Below, in pieces: positions 20,903 through 30,287 of a DNA stretch of 64,000 bases; position 1 is the first letter of the stretch; every line of letters starts with the position of its first letter. Where the stretch lies: positions 96,068-160,067 of the forward strand of contig NZ_NIBS01000004.1 in the NCBI RefSeq assembly GCF_002632465.1. The letters run 5' to 3'. The DNA comes from Xenorhabdus budapestensis (GTDB lineage Bacteria; Pseudomonadota; Gammaproteobacteria; Enterobacterales; Enterobacteriaceae). Both the position numbers and the translations under genes were made by a program. The notes below the pieces were generated by a model. That model was not told the DNA's origin, ran no database searches, and was given only the letters and a program-made list of their open reading frames with translations.

Positions 20903-21340
20903 TTATTTTTCTTTCCCTTTAGATAAGACAGGCTCTATGAATTCACGGCCATAAGAGGAATCCAACATTAATTGCTTCAATTCAGTAATTAACGGATGCG
21001 AGGATTGGCACTGGTACATTGTTCGTCAAAGGCACCCTCTGCCAGTTTATCTATTTTTGCCAAGAACTCGCTTTCTTGAAATCCGGCTTCACGAATTGAA
21101 GAAAGAGTCTGTCACGATAAAGGTATGTTTTACCCCGTCTGTCGCGATTTCTTCCAAAGCGACAGGCAGGGAACCACGTCGAAAATAGCAGTTGAAGTCG
21201 GATTAATTGTCGGCCCATTCCTGATTCAGATACAGCTAATATTGCCAGAGGAATGCGGGCATCAGCAGCAAGAGCCACAGCACGGAATATGTGGTCAACT
21301 TGTTCTTGTGAAAAACTGGAGAATAGTTAAGTGTTAAGGA
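20903..21340 (-). pseudogene. adhE: adhE relic with at least three internal deletions
   Basis: Minus-strand reading gives four consecutive pieces of the bifunctional aldehyde/alcohol dehydrogenase AdhE in correct order. The first is the N-terminus (FSQEQVDHIFRA...ARIPLAILAVSESGMG). The second is PTINPTSTAIF from the NAD-binding region. The third is RRGSLPVALEEIATDG...FIVTDSFF from the start of the alcohol dehydrogenase domain. The last is the C-terminus from SIREAGFQESEFLAKIDKL to KGKEK-stop. By E. coli numbering these are roughly residues 27-61, 109-118, 455-483 and 806 to the end. A one-base loss after NPRI shifts the frame, and another shift occurs near the N-terminus. The location beside tdk and the orientation match E. 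coli adhE. The gene is dead, so ethanol fermentation by this enzyme is lost. Confidence 0.93.
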
Positions 21341-22080
21341 TGTATTTTTTCTGAGAGTTTCTGTTTGAGCACAGCTTATCATTGACTGGTTTCCAAATAG
21401 TGATTTAGATCATGAAAACAGCAAGCTGACACCATTTAGTTAATAGGTTTTTGTTATTAGATATCAAAAAATTATTAGGACTGTTTTTAAATATTATTTA
21501 ATTTTTATGGAGTATTTTGTTAAATAAATCTTGATAATATTTTTTTAGAAGAAATAAGTGAAAAATAATTAATAGACAACCAATAAAGAGTATAGATAGT
21601 TGATAAAAGCATTTTCGTATCTTGCCAAGAACTTACTTTTTATATTTTATTTGATAATTTGCTTCTTCTCTCTAAAAAATACTGTTTTTTTTCACACTAT
21701 ATTGCTTGCTATAGCGAGTCATAATTGGTGTCTTGTTTCACCATTTTGTGATGAATATGGGTTTTTAATCTGTGATGATTGCATTTTGTTAAAATAATGT
21801 TTATTTTCTTTTTTGTTGGAGTCTTTAGGTGTTCCGATAGATAAAAATAAATAAAAAATCATTTTTTATCAGTATCTTATTGTTATTTATGTGAATGTAT
21901 TCTATGTAAGAATAAATAATTACTTTAACAGCTTAATAAACATATTATAAAAAATATCATAACAAACCTTATAGAGATTGAATGTCTAACACATAAATTG
22001 TTCTTATTTAATAAAATGAATTGTCGGGGTTGCTAGATTAAAAAACGAGTAATTCGCTGTTTATCACTTGGAGAAGAATA
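21341..22080. other. Long AT-rich region upstream of oppA
   Basis: About 740 bp have no convincing gene; E. coli carries ychE here. It probably contains the opp promoter and a long leader. In other enterics the oppA leader is a target of the GcvB small RNA, but no pairing site is identified here. Confidence 0.4.
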
Positions 22081-23721
22081 ATGAGAAAAATACCGTCAAA
22101 GTTGAGTCAGTTGATTTCCTCTATCGTTTTATTATCGTTTCCTATGACGCAAGGAATTGCTGCGCAGGTTCCCGCAGGTGTAGTGTTGGCAGAGAAGCAA
22201 GAAGTTATTATTAATAATGGTGTTGAGGTTACATCACTGGATCCGCATAAAGTTGAAGGTGGTCCGGAAACCAACATTATTCGTAATTTGCTTGAAGGAT
22301 TGGTAAGCACCGGGCCAAACGGTGAAATTGTGCCGGGAGTCGCAGAAAAATGGGAAACTGATGATTATCAGGTATGGACATTTTATCTACGTGACAATGC
22401 CAAGTGGAGTGATGGTAAGTCAGTTACGGCACAGGATTTTGTTTATAGCTGGCGTCGTCTCTCTGATCCAAAAGTAGGGTCGCCTTATACCAGTTATTTG
22501 CAATATACCTATGTATTGAACGCAGATGATATCTTAAAAGGAAAAAAATCGCCTGATCAACTGGGTGTTAAAGCGCTGGATAAGCACCGTTTTCAAGTGA
22601 CATTAAGTCGTCCAGTTCCTTACCTTATTAATATGTTGAGCCACACACCGCTGAAACCCGTCCGGCAAGATATTGTGGAGAAGTTTGGTATTAAGTGGAC
22701 GTCACCAGAAAACTTTATCGGCAATGGAGCTTATATATTAAAGGATTGGGTTATTAATGAGCGAATCGTTTTAACACGTAATTTGCAATACTGGAACAAT
22801 AAAGCGTCCATTATCGAAAAAGGTACTTTCTTACCTATTGTCTCAGGTATCAGTGACGTAAATCGCTATCGCAGTGGGGAAGTAGATATTACCAACAATG
22901 CTATTCCTCCAGAACTGTATCAAAAAATGAAACGGGATATTCCTGAGCAAGTGCAAACTTCACCTTACCTATGTACGTTTTATTACGAAATTAATAACCA
23001 AAAGCCATTATTTAAAGATAAACGAGTGCGTGAAGCCATTAAGCTGAGTCTTGATAGGGACATTATCACTCAAAGGATTATGGGACAGGGGCAAATTCCG
23101 GCATACGGTTTCACTCCTACTTTTATTGGTGGTGGTCTTACGATTAATCCAGAATGGGCGAATTGGACACAAGAACAGCGCAATCAACGGGCAAGAGAGT
23201 TATTAAAAGAAACCGGCTTTGATGCCAATAATCCACTCAAATTTACTTTGCTCTATAACACCTCAGAGCAGAACAAACAACAGGCTATTGCCGCCGCGTC
23301 CATGTGGCAGAAAAACATTGGTGCAAAAGTCACATTGCAAAATCAGGAATGGAAAACTTCACTGCAAAATCGCCACCAGGGAAATTATGATGTGGCGAGA
23401 GCTACATGGTGTGGCGATTATAACGAGCCTTCATCCTTTTTAAATTATTTATTGTCAGACAGTAGCAACAATACGGCATTCTATCAGAGCGCCGCATTTG
23501 ATAATTATCTTAAGCAGGCTCTGACAGCTAAAGACGAAAAAACACGCAAGGAATTTTATCAGTTGGCAGAGGCTCAGCTTGATGCTGATTCGGGGTTGAT
23601 TCCGGTGTATTACCGGGTTTCTACGCGCCTGATTCGCCCAACGGTCGGAGGAATGACAGGAAAAGATCCTTTAGATTACGTTGATCTTAAGAACTTATAT
23701 ATCAAAAAAATAGATAACTAA
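22081..23721 (+). CDS. oppA1: Oligopeptide ABC transporter substrate-binding protein, first copy
   Basis: This 546-residue periplasmic protein binds peptides and delivers them to OppBCDF. A signal peptide occupies about residues 1-28 (ending GIAAQ). The family 5 solute-binding pattern follows: EVTSLDPHKVEGGPETNIIRNLLEGL, the NGEIVPGVAEKWE segment, WSDGKSVTAQDFVYSWRRL, and the C-terminal GNYDVARATWCGDYNEPSSFL. It is followed by a second full-length oppA that is clearly homologous but diverged throughout, so the duplication is old. Two oppA genes in this arrangement are known from Xenorhabdus nematophila. Confidence 0.93.
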   Translation: MRKIPSKLSQLISSIVLLSFPMTQGIAAQVPAGVVLAEKQEVIINNGVEVTSLDPHKVEGGPETNIIRNLLEGLVSTGPNGEIVPGVAEKWETDDYQVWTFYLRDNAKWSDGKSVTAQDFVYSWRRLSDPKVGSPYTSYLQYTYVLNADDILKGKKSPDQLGVKALDKHRFQVTLSRPVPYLINMLSHTPLKPVRQDIVEKFGIKWTSPENFIGNGAYILKDWVINERIVLTRNLQYWNNKASIIEKGTFLPIVSGISDVNRYRSGEVDITNNAIPPELYQKMKRDIPEQVQTSPYLCTFYYEINNQKPLFKDKRVREAIKLSLDRDIITQRIMGQGQIPAYGFTPTFIGGGLTINPEWANWTQEQRNQRARELLKETGFDANNPLKFTLLYNTSEQNKQQAIAAASMWQKNIGAKVTLQNQEWKTSLQNRHQGNYDVARATWCGDYNEPSSFLNYLLSDSSNNTAFYQSAAFDNYLKQALTAKDEKTRKEFYQLAEAQLDADSGLIPVYYRVSTRLIRPTVGGMTGKDPLDYVDLKNLYIKKIDN

Positions 23722-23807
23722 CTGTTATTACAGTAATTCTATTGCTGTAAATGTAAATAAAGCAGTTCCTTTGGAAATGAGAAAATAATTAATCCTGAAA
23801 ATAGGGT

Positions 23808-23823
23808 GGCTTTTATAAAAGCC
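23808..23823 (+). repeat. Short perfect palindrome between the two oppA genes
   Basis: GGCTTTTATAAAAGCC is a 16-bp perfect palindrome in the 129-bp spacer between oppA1 and oppA2. It could pause transcription or bind a protein, but no function is shown. Confidence 0.4.
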
Positions 23824-23850
23824 TGATGAATCAATAGGAGTAATAGAAAG

Positions 23851-25491
23851 ATGAAAAACACAATAAAAAAGAAGATTGCTGCTGGCGTTACGGTAGCATT
23901 AAGCATGATGATCGGGGCACAGGCATTTGCTGCTAAAGTTCCTGCGGGTGTACAACTGGCAGAAAAACAAACTCTGGTACGCAATAATGGCACTGAACCA
24001 CAATCACTGGATCCACATAAAATAGAAGGTGTACCAGAATCAAATATTGCCCGTGATTTGTTTGAAACACTAGTGATTAATGAGCCTGATGGCAAAATTA
24101 TTCCGGGTGTTGCCGAAAGCTGGGAACATAGCCCGGATTTCACAGTCTGGACATTCCACCTGCGTAAAGACGCAAAATGGTCAAATGGTGATCCTTTCAC
24201 GGCGCAAGATTTTGTTTACAGTTGGCGTCGAGCGATTGATCCAAACACTGCATCCCCTTATGCAAGTTACATGCAATATGCTCATCTTCTGAATGTTGAT
24301 GATATTATCAAAGGTAAGAAAAAACCGGAAACATTGGGTGTTAAAGCATTAGATGACCATACATTACAATTAACACTCAGAGAACCTGTACCTTATTTAG
24401 TCCGATTAATGGTTCACACATCAACATCACCTGTCCATCGTGCGACTGTTGAAAAATATGGTGAAAGATGGACACAGCCCCAGCATTTTGTCGGCAATGG
24501 TGCTTATAAAGTGAAAAGTTGGGTGATTAATGAGCGCCTTGTTTTAGAACGTAATTCAATGTATTGGGATAATAAAAATACAGTCATTGATCAAGTCACT
24601 GTCCTACCTATCTTCTCTGAAGTCACTGATGTCAATCGTTATCGTGCCGGCGAAATTGAGATGAGTTATGACAACTTACCCGTTGAGTTATTCCAAAAAC
24701 TGAAAAAAGAGATCCCTGAACAATTACGTGCTAACCCGAAATTGTGCACCTACTATTACGAAATTAATAATGAGAAGCCGCCATTTAATGATCCTCGAGT
24801 ACGCACCGCGCTAAAATTAGGTATGGATCGCGATCTTATGACTAATAAGGTGAAAAATCAGGGTGATATACCGGCTTATGGTTATACACCACCCTATATC
24901 GCCGATTTTAAAGATGAGAAACCAGATTGGTACGTAAAACTAAATCAACAGCAGCGTAACGAAGAAGCGAAAAAGCTACTGGCAGAAGCTGGATTTACCA
25001 AAGATAAGCCACTGAAAATTAAGTTACTGTATAACACTTCCGATCTACATAAAAAATTAGCCATTGCAGCCGCGTCTGTTTGGAAAAAGAATATCGGTGT
25101 TGAAGTTTCTCTCGAAAATCAGGAATGGAAAACCTTCCTTGATTCCCGTCATCAGGGTAATTATGACGTCGCCCGAGCCGGGTGGTGTGCTGACTATAAC
25201 GAAGCCTCTACCTTCTTGAACCCTATGTTATCCAATAGCAGCAACAATACTTCTCATTATAAGAGCAAAGAATTTGACGCTTTAATGAAACAGTCATTGC
25301 AAGCTAAAACTGATGAAGAGCGAGCCGAAATCTATGCTAAGGCTAATGCTCAATTGGATAAAGATTCCGCGGTGGTTCCTCTCTTTTACTATACAAACAC
25401 CCGTTTATTAAAACCTTATGTAGGTGGTTACACTGGCAAAGATCCGCTGGATAATTTCCACACCAAGGACATGTACATCATAAAACATTAG
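23851..25491 (+). CDS. oppA2: Oligopeptide ABC transporter substrate-binding protein, second copy
   Basis: This 546-residue periplasmic peptide-binding protein has a strong signal peptide (about residues 1-28, ending AQAFAA). It is closer than the first copy to E. coli OppA in segments such as GTEPQSLDPHKIEGVPESNIARDLFE, PGVAESWEH and NPMLSNSSNNTSHY. The ribosome site AGGAG precedes the ATG. It is the copy next to oppB, which suggests it is the ancestral position. The two copies differ enough to expect different peptide preference or different expression. Confidence 0.95.
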   Translation: MKNTIKKKIAAGVTVALSMMIGAQAFAAKVPAGVQLAEKQTLVRNNGTEPQSLDPHKIEGVPESNIARDLFETLVINEPDGKIIPGVAESWEHSPDFTVWTFHLRKDAKWSNGDPFTAQDFVYSWRRAIDPNTASPYASYMQYAHLLNVDDIIKGKKKPETLGVKALDDHTLQLTLREPVPYLVRLMVHTSTSPVHRATVEKYGERWTQPQHFVGNGAYKVKSWVINERLVLERNSMYWDNKNTVIDQVTVLPIFSEVTDVNRYRAGEIEMSYDNLPVELFQKLKKEIPEQLRANPKLCTYYYEINNEKPPFNDPRVRTALKLGMDRDLMTNKVKNQGDIPAYGYTPPYIADFKDEKPDWYVKLNQQQRNEEAKKLLAEAGFTKDKPLKIKLLYNTSDLHKKLAIAAASVWKKNIGVEVSLENQEWKTFLDSRHQGNYDVARAGWCADYNEASTFLNPMLSNSSNNTSHYKSKEFDALMKQSLQAKTDEERAEIYAKANAQLDKDSAVVPLFYYTNTRLLKPYVGGYTGKDPLDNFHTKDMYIIKH

Positions 25492-25573
25492 GAATCAGCA
25501 GGTGGCTTAAGTGATGAGCTGCCTGCGTATCAATAATTAAGACCAAGGTTTGGTCAGACAATAGGAACGGGCA

Positions 25574-26494
25574 ATGCTTAAATTTATTTTACGCCGCTGC
25601 TTAGAGGCGATCCCGACACTTTTCATTCTCATCACGATTTCGTTCTTCATGATGCGGCTTGCTCCGGGTAGCCCATTTACCGGAGAAAGAAAGCTGCCAC
25701 CTGAAGTGATGGCGAATATTGAAGCAAAATACCATTTGAATGATCCTATCTATAAACAATATTTCAATTACTTAATCCAACTCTCCAAAGGGGATTTTGG
25801 CCCTTCATTCAAGTATAAGGACTACAGTGTAAATGATTTGGTGGCAGAAGCGTTGCCCGTTTCTGCTAAATTAGGTGCTGCTGCTTTTATTATGGCAGTT
25901 ATATTTGGTGTCAGTGCGGGGGTTATTGCTGCACTGAATCAGAATACTAAATGGGATTATACGGTAATGGGGTTTGCTATGACGGGGGTTGTTATCCCGA
26001 GTTTCGTGGTGGCCCCTTTATTGGTTCTGATATTTGCCATTACATTAAAATGGCTGCCGGGGGGCGGTTGGAATGGTGGCGCACCTAAATATATGCTCTT
26101 GCCGATGGTTGCTTTATCCCTTTCTTATATCGCCAGTATTTCCCGTATTACCCGTGGTTCCATGATCGAAGTTCTGCATTCTAACTTTATCCGAACAGCA
26201 AGAGCCAAAGGGCTGCCATTACGAAAGATTATTTTCCGCCACGCATTGAAACCTGCCTTATTACCAGTGATTTCTTATATGGGGCCAGCCTTTGTGGGCA
26301 TTATTACCGGTTCAATGGTTATTGAAACTATCTTCGGTTTACCCGGTCTGGGGCAATTGTTCGTTAATGGCGCTTTAAACCGTGACTATTCATTAGTGTT
26401 GAGCCTGACGATTTTGGTAGGTGGGCTGACCATTATGTTCAATGCTATCGTTGATGTGCTGTATGCCGTTATCGATCCGAAAATACGTTACTAA
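25574..26494 (+). CDS. oppB: Oligopeptide ABC transporter permease OppB
   Basis: This 306-residue inner-membrane permease has about six transmembrane segments, the first at residues 10-30. The EAA coupling loop for the ATPases is visible as IRTARAKGLPLRKIIFRHALKPALLP near residue 210. It pairs with OppC to form the peptide channel. It lies 82 bp after oppA2 and 15 bp before oppC. The length equals that of the E. coli protein. Confidence 0.97.
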   Translation: MLKFILRRCLEAIPTLFILITISFFMMRLAPGSPFTGERKLPPEVMANIEAKYHLNDPIYKQYFNYLIQLSKGDFGPSFKYKDYSVNDLVAEALPVSAKLGAAAFIMAVIFGVSAGVIAALNQNTKWDYTVMGFAMTGVVIPSFVVAPLLVLIFAITLKWLPGGGWNGGAPKYMLLPMVALSLSYIASISRITRGSMIEVLHSNFIRTARAKGLPLRKIIFRHALKPALLPVISYMGPAFVGIITGSMVIETIFGLPGLGQLFVNGALNRDYSLVLSLTILVGGLTIMFNAIVDVLYAVIDPKIRY

Positions 26495-26509
26495 AGACTG
26501 GAGCACGCA

Positions 26510-27418
26510 ATGTTAATAAATAAGAAAAATAGCGAAGCTCTGGAAAATTTCTCTGAGCAGCTGGAAATTGAAGGCCGTAGTTTGTGGCAGGATGCACGCC
26601 GCCGTTTTATGCACAATAAAGCAGCAATTACAAGCTTATGTATCCTATTTTTAATTACATTGTTTGTCATTCTGGCACCAATGTTATCTCAGTATACCTA
26701 TGACGACACTGACTGGAACATGATGACCATGCCACCTGATTTTGAATCGCACCACTATTTTGGTACAGATTCATCCGGTCGTGATCTGTTAGTTCGTGTA
26801 GCCATCGGCGGACGCATTTCATTAATGGTTGGTATCGCGGCTGCTCTGATTGCTGTGATATTCGGCACATTATATGGCGCGATGTCAGGTTATCTTGGTG
26901 GCAAAGTCGATATGGTCATGATGCGTTTGCTGGAAATCCTGAACTCCTTCCCATTTATGTTCTTCGTCATCCTGTTAGTGACTTTCTTTGGGCAAAACAT
27001 TCTACTGATTTTTGTTGCGATAGGCATGGTGTCATGGTTGGACATGGCACGTATCGTCCGGGGCCAGACATTGAGCCTCAAGCGCAAAGAATTCATTGAA
27101 GCTGCATTGGTCTGTGGTGTATCTACTCGTCACATCGTTTTACGTCATATCGTGCCAAACGTACTGGGTGTGGTGGTAGTTTATGCTTCATTGCTGGTGC
27201 CAAGTATGATCCTGTTTGAATCTTTCCTGAGTTTCCTTGGATTGGGAACTCAAGAACCCCTAAGTAGTTGGGGAGCCTTATTAAGTGATGGTGCTAACTC
27301 AATGGAAGTGGCTCCGTGGTTACTCTTATTTCCTGCGGGCTTTCTGGTAATGACCCTATTTTGTTTTAACTTTATTGGTGACGGCCTGCGAGATGCCCTC
27401 GACCCGAAAGACCGTTAA
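26510..27418 (+). CDS. oppC: Oligopeptide ABC transporter permease OppC
   Basis: This 302-residue permease partner of OppB has an N-terminal cytoplasmic arm with a first membrane segment near residues 40-60 (AAITSLCILFLITLFVIL). The HYFGTDSSGRDLLVRV motif follows, and an EAA loop (EFIEAALVCGVSTRHIVLRHIVPN) occurs near residue 195. It is co-transcribed with oppB and oppD. Length and motif order are standard. Confidence 0.97.
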   Translation: MLINKKNSEALENFSEQLEIEGRSLWQDARRRFMHNKAAITSLCILFLITLFVILAPMLSQYTYDDTDWNMMTMPPDFESHHYFGTDSSGRDLLVRVAIGGRISLMVGIAAALIAVIFGTLYGAMSGYLGGKVDMVMMRLLEILNSFPFMFFVILLVTFFGQNILLIFVAIGMVSWLDMARIVRGQTLSLKRKEFIEAALVCGVSTRHIVLRHIVPNVLGVVVVYASLLVPSMILFESFLSFLGLGTQEPLSSWGALLSDGANSMEVAPWLLLFPAGFLVMTLFCFNFIGDGLRDALDPKDR

Positions 27419-27427
27419 GGAGAGCCT

Positions 27428-28426
27428 ATGAATAGCGTAGAAACGATAAAACATGCTGAACCGCTATTAACGGTGAAAGATTTAAACGTGGTATTCAGTA
27501 CGCCTGATGGCAACGTAACAGCAGTGAATAAACTGAATTTTGATTTACAGGCAGGGGAGACTCTGGGCATTGTGGGTGAATCAGGTTCCGGTAAATCTCA
27601 GACAGCATTTGCATTAATGGGATTGCTGGCCAGTAATGGTGCTGTCAGTGGATCAGCGGTTTTTAACGGGCGCGAAATTCTTAACCTGCAAGAAAAAGAG
27701 CTGAATAAGATGAGAGCGGAAGAAATCTCAATGATTTTCCAGGATCCTATGACATCTATCAATCCTTATATGCGGGTAGGTGATCAGCTGACCGAAGTGC
27801 TGATGCTGCATAAAAATATGAGCAAGAGTGAAGCTGTTGAAGAATCCATCCGAATGTTGGATGCCGTCAAAATGCCAGAAGCGCGTAAACGCATGAAAAT
27901 GTTCCCGCATGAATTTTCTGGTGGAATGCGTCAGCGCGTCATGATAGCAATGGCGCTATTGTGTCAGCCTAAATTGCTGATTGCGGATGAACCTACTACT
28001 GCGCTGGACGTCACTGTTCAGGCGCAGATCATGACTTTACTTAACGAACTGAAAAAAGAATTTAACACTGCCATCATTATAATCACCCATGACTTGGGAG
28101 TGGTGGCTGGTATTTGTGACAAAGTGTTGGTTATGTATGCAGGCAGAACCATGGAATATGGTACTGCGCGCGACGTATTTTATCGTCCGACACACCCTTA
28201 TTCGATTGGATTGCTGAATGCCGTTCCCCGACTGGATGATGATGAAGAATCTCTGGCAACAATTCAGGGCAATCCTCCAAATTTGCTGCGTTTGCCAAAA
28301 GGCTGCCCATTCCAGCCACGTTGTCAGTTTGCTACTGAACATTGTGTGAGTGAAGAACCACCATTGGAACAGTTTGACCTTGGGCGCTTACGTGCCTGCT
28401 TCAGACGTCAGGAGGAATTAGTATGA
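27428..28426 (+). CDS. oppD: Oligopeptide ABC transporter ATPase OppD
   Basis: This 332-residue ABC ATPase energises peptide import. The Walker A motif is GESGSGKSQ near residue 52, the ABC signature is FSGGMRQRV near residue 162, and Walker B is LLIADEPTTALD near residue 182. The oligopeptide-transporter C-terminal domain contains the conserved CPFQPRC...C cysteines, which in this family can bind an iron-sulfur cluster. The stop overlaps the oppF start, giving translational coupling. Confidence 0.97.
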   Translation: MNSVETIKHAEPLLTVKDLNVVFSTPDGNVTAVNKLNFDLQAGETLGIVGESGSGKSQTAFALMGLLASNGAVSGSAVFNGREILNLQEKELNKMRAEEISMIFQDPMTSINPYMRVGDQLTEVLMLHKNMSKSEAVEESIRMLDAVKMPEARKRMKMFPHEFSGGMRQRVMIAMALLCQPKLLIADEPTTALDVTVQAQIMTLLNELKKEFNTAIIIITHDLGVVAGICDKVLVMYAGRTMEYGTARDVFYRPTHPYSIGLLNAVPRLDDDEESLATIQGNPPNLLRLPKGCPFQPRCQFATEHCVSEEPPLEQFDLGRLRACFRRQEELV

Positions 28427-29424
28427 ATACAACAACTGAAAAACGAGTTCTCCTGGAAGTTGACGATCTAAAAGTTTATTTTGATATCAAAGATGGCAAG
28501 CAGTGGTTCTGGCAATCAGCGAAAACATTGAAAGCCGTAGATGGCGTCACCTTGAGACTATACGAAGGAGAAACGCTGGGAGTCGTGGGTGAATCAGGCT
28601 GCGGTAAATCAACCCTTGCCAGAGCGGTTATTGGATTAGTCAAAGCATCTGGTGGTTCGGTTACCTGGCTTGGTCAAAACCTTTTTGATATCAATGAAAA
28701 GCAGTGGCGGGATATCCGTAATGACATTCAGATGATTTTTCAGGACCCGCTGGCATCCCTTAACCCACGTATGACGATTGGTGACATCATCGCCGAACCA
28801 CTAAAAACTTATTCCCCCAAAATGAAAGATGCGGAGGTAAAAGAAAAGGTTAAAAAGATGATGATGAAGGTAGGTTTATTGCCTAACCTGATTAACCGCT
28901 ATCCCCACGAATTTTCAGGCGGTCAGTGTCAGCGTATCGGCATTGCCCGAGCTTTGATTCTGGAGCCTAAACTGATCATCTGTGACGAACCCGTTTCCGC
29001 ATTGGATGTTTCTATCCAGGCGCAGGTTGTGAACTTATTGCAGGAAATACAACGGGAGATGGGGCTTTCCTTGATCTTTATCGCTCACGACCTCTCAATA
29101 GTAAAACATATCTCAGATCGAGTATTGGTCATGTATTTGGGAAACGCAGTGGAACTGGGGACTTACGACGAGGTTTATCACAATCCTTTGCATCCATATA
29201 CCCGCGCATTGATGTCAGCAGTACCTATTCCTGATCCAGATAAAGAACGTAATAAACATATTGAATTGCTGGAGGGGGAACTCCCTTCACCGATTAACCC
29301 CCCATCCGGATGTGTATTCCGCACTCGTTGTCCGATGGCTGATACAGAATGTGCCAGAACGCGCCCATTACTGGAAGGTAGCTTTAAACATGCGGTTTCT
29401 TGTCTTAAGGTTGATCCGTTATAG
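28423..29424 (+). CDS. oppF: Oligopeptide ABC transporter ATPase OppF
   Basis: This 333-residue second ABC ATPase of the complex has Walker A GESGCGKST near residue 65, signature FSGGQCQRI near residue 166, Walker B LIICDEPVSALD, and the C-terminal cysteine cluster CVFRTRCPMADTEC. It starts four bases before the oppD stop and is the last gene of the operon. Confidence 0.97.
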   Translation: MNTTTEKRVLLEVDDLKVYFDIKDGKQWFWQSAKTLKAVDGVTLRLYEGETLGVVGESGCGKSTLARAVIGLVKASGGSVTWLGQNLFDINEKQWRDIRNDIQMIFQDPLASLNPRMTIGDIIAEPLKTYSPKMKDAEVKEKVKKMMMKVGLLPNLINRYPHEFSGGQCQRIGIARALILEPKLIICDEPVSALDVSIQAQVVNLLQEIQREMGLSLIFIAHDLSIVKHISDRVLVMYLGNAVELGTYDEVYHNPLHPYTRALMSAVPIPDPDKERNKHIELLEGELPSPINPPSGCVFRTRCPMADTECARTRPLLEGSFKHAVSCLKVDPL

Positions 29425-29486
29425 CAAGTGAACAAGAGGTTGTGGTAAGTAAATCGTTTATATGATGCTGTCACTAATATTTATTC

Positions 29487-29513
29487 AAGGCCCTCATTGT
29501 GAGGGCTTCTTTA
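29487..29513 (+). terminator. Terminator of the opp operon
   Basis: GCCCTCA (29490-29496) pairs with TGAGGGC (29500-29506) around a TTG loop, followed by TTCTTT. It lies 65 bp after oppF. Confidence 0.85.
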
Positions 29514-29769
29514 TGGATGAACAAAGAGTTAATCTTCCCATTTTATATGAAGGTTAAAAATAGTACGGAGATAGTACGGAGGCATCATGACCTCAGCCAG
29601 ATACACTTCTCTTGCTCATATGTGGGAGATCACGTACAGATATAGAGCTGTAGTTTGCTTTGTCAAAGTTAAGATACCGGAAGCCTTACTAACTGGGATG
29701 CGTTCATATAGATGGGTATCAACAAAAATCAATGTAATTATTTACCCTAAGAAATATTACTTGTTATTT
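29514..29769. other. Spacer between the opp terminator and yciU
   Basis: This stretch contains a short direct repeat (ATAGTACGGA twice, near 29562-29582) and a plus-strand ORF starting at 29587. That ORF runs into antisense of yciU and resembles no family I know. Nothing else is seen. Confidence 0.4.
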
Positions 29770-30129
29770 TTACTTCTTCCACAATACCCACCAAGTCGGA
29801 TGCGCCTTTTCCCGGCAAATCAGTACCCGCGCAAAGATATCATCGATTTCTGCGTCATCAGATTCTGCCAGTCCAATAATCACCTCCGAAAAAAAATCAG
29901 GATCTAACTCAAAATCCACTTGTTCGAGCCATATTTTTGAGGGTTCTGATAACTCTGCACCACCACGTTCTTCAAACTGTAAACTAAACAGTAAACTATC
30001 CGCAGGATCAAGATTGGCGACTGCTTGTTCCAGAAATATGTCGTAGGCTTTTTCCAGTGCCTCATCTTCGGTCATTCGGTTATTAAGGTCTAATTGCAGA
30101 AAATGTGGATGTGTTGGTCGATTTTCCAT
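29770..30129 (-). CDS. yciU: YciU family protein (DUF440, putative double-stranded DNA mimic)
   Basis: This 119-residue acidic protein matches E. coli YciU through [43 protein letters not shown] and a C-terminal ARVLICREK segment. Its Haemophilus homologue HI1450 is described as a dsDNA mimic. The high Asp/Glu content here is consistent with that, but the biological role is unsettled. The start at 30129 has an AGGT site and gives ten extra N-terminal residues relative to E. coli. Confidence 0.9.
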   Translation of the reverse strand: MENRPTHPHFLQLDLNNRMTEDEALEKAYDIFLEQAVANLDPADSLLFSLQFEERGGAELSEPSKIWLEQVDFELDPDFFSEVIIGLAESDDAEIDDIFARVLICREKAHPTWWVLWKK

Positions 30130-30208
30130 GGTGGTATTACCTGAGCTTAATAAATAACTGAGAGAAATTAAAACATGAACAACAGTGGTTGGGTACTGTT
30201 AACCTAAA

Positions 30209-30240
30209 ATAATAGCCCCATTGGTATTGATGGGGCTATG
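30209..30240 (-). terminator. Terminator after cls
   Basis: ATAGCCCCA (30212-30220) pairs with TGGGGCTAT (30231-30239). On the minus strand the stem is followed by an AU-rich run. It lies about 50 bp beyond the cls stop. Confidence 0.82.
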
Positions 30241-30287
30241 ATGAATGTTCATATATCCGTATTCAGCAGCGCTTTTTGCGCTGCAAC

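Noticed and set aside
29587-29907. 106-codon plus-strand ORF with a GGAGG-like site
   Set aside because: Its second half is antisense to yciU, the product resembles no family, and composition is that of a shadow frame.
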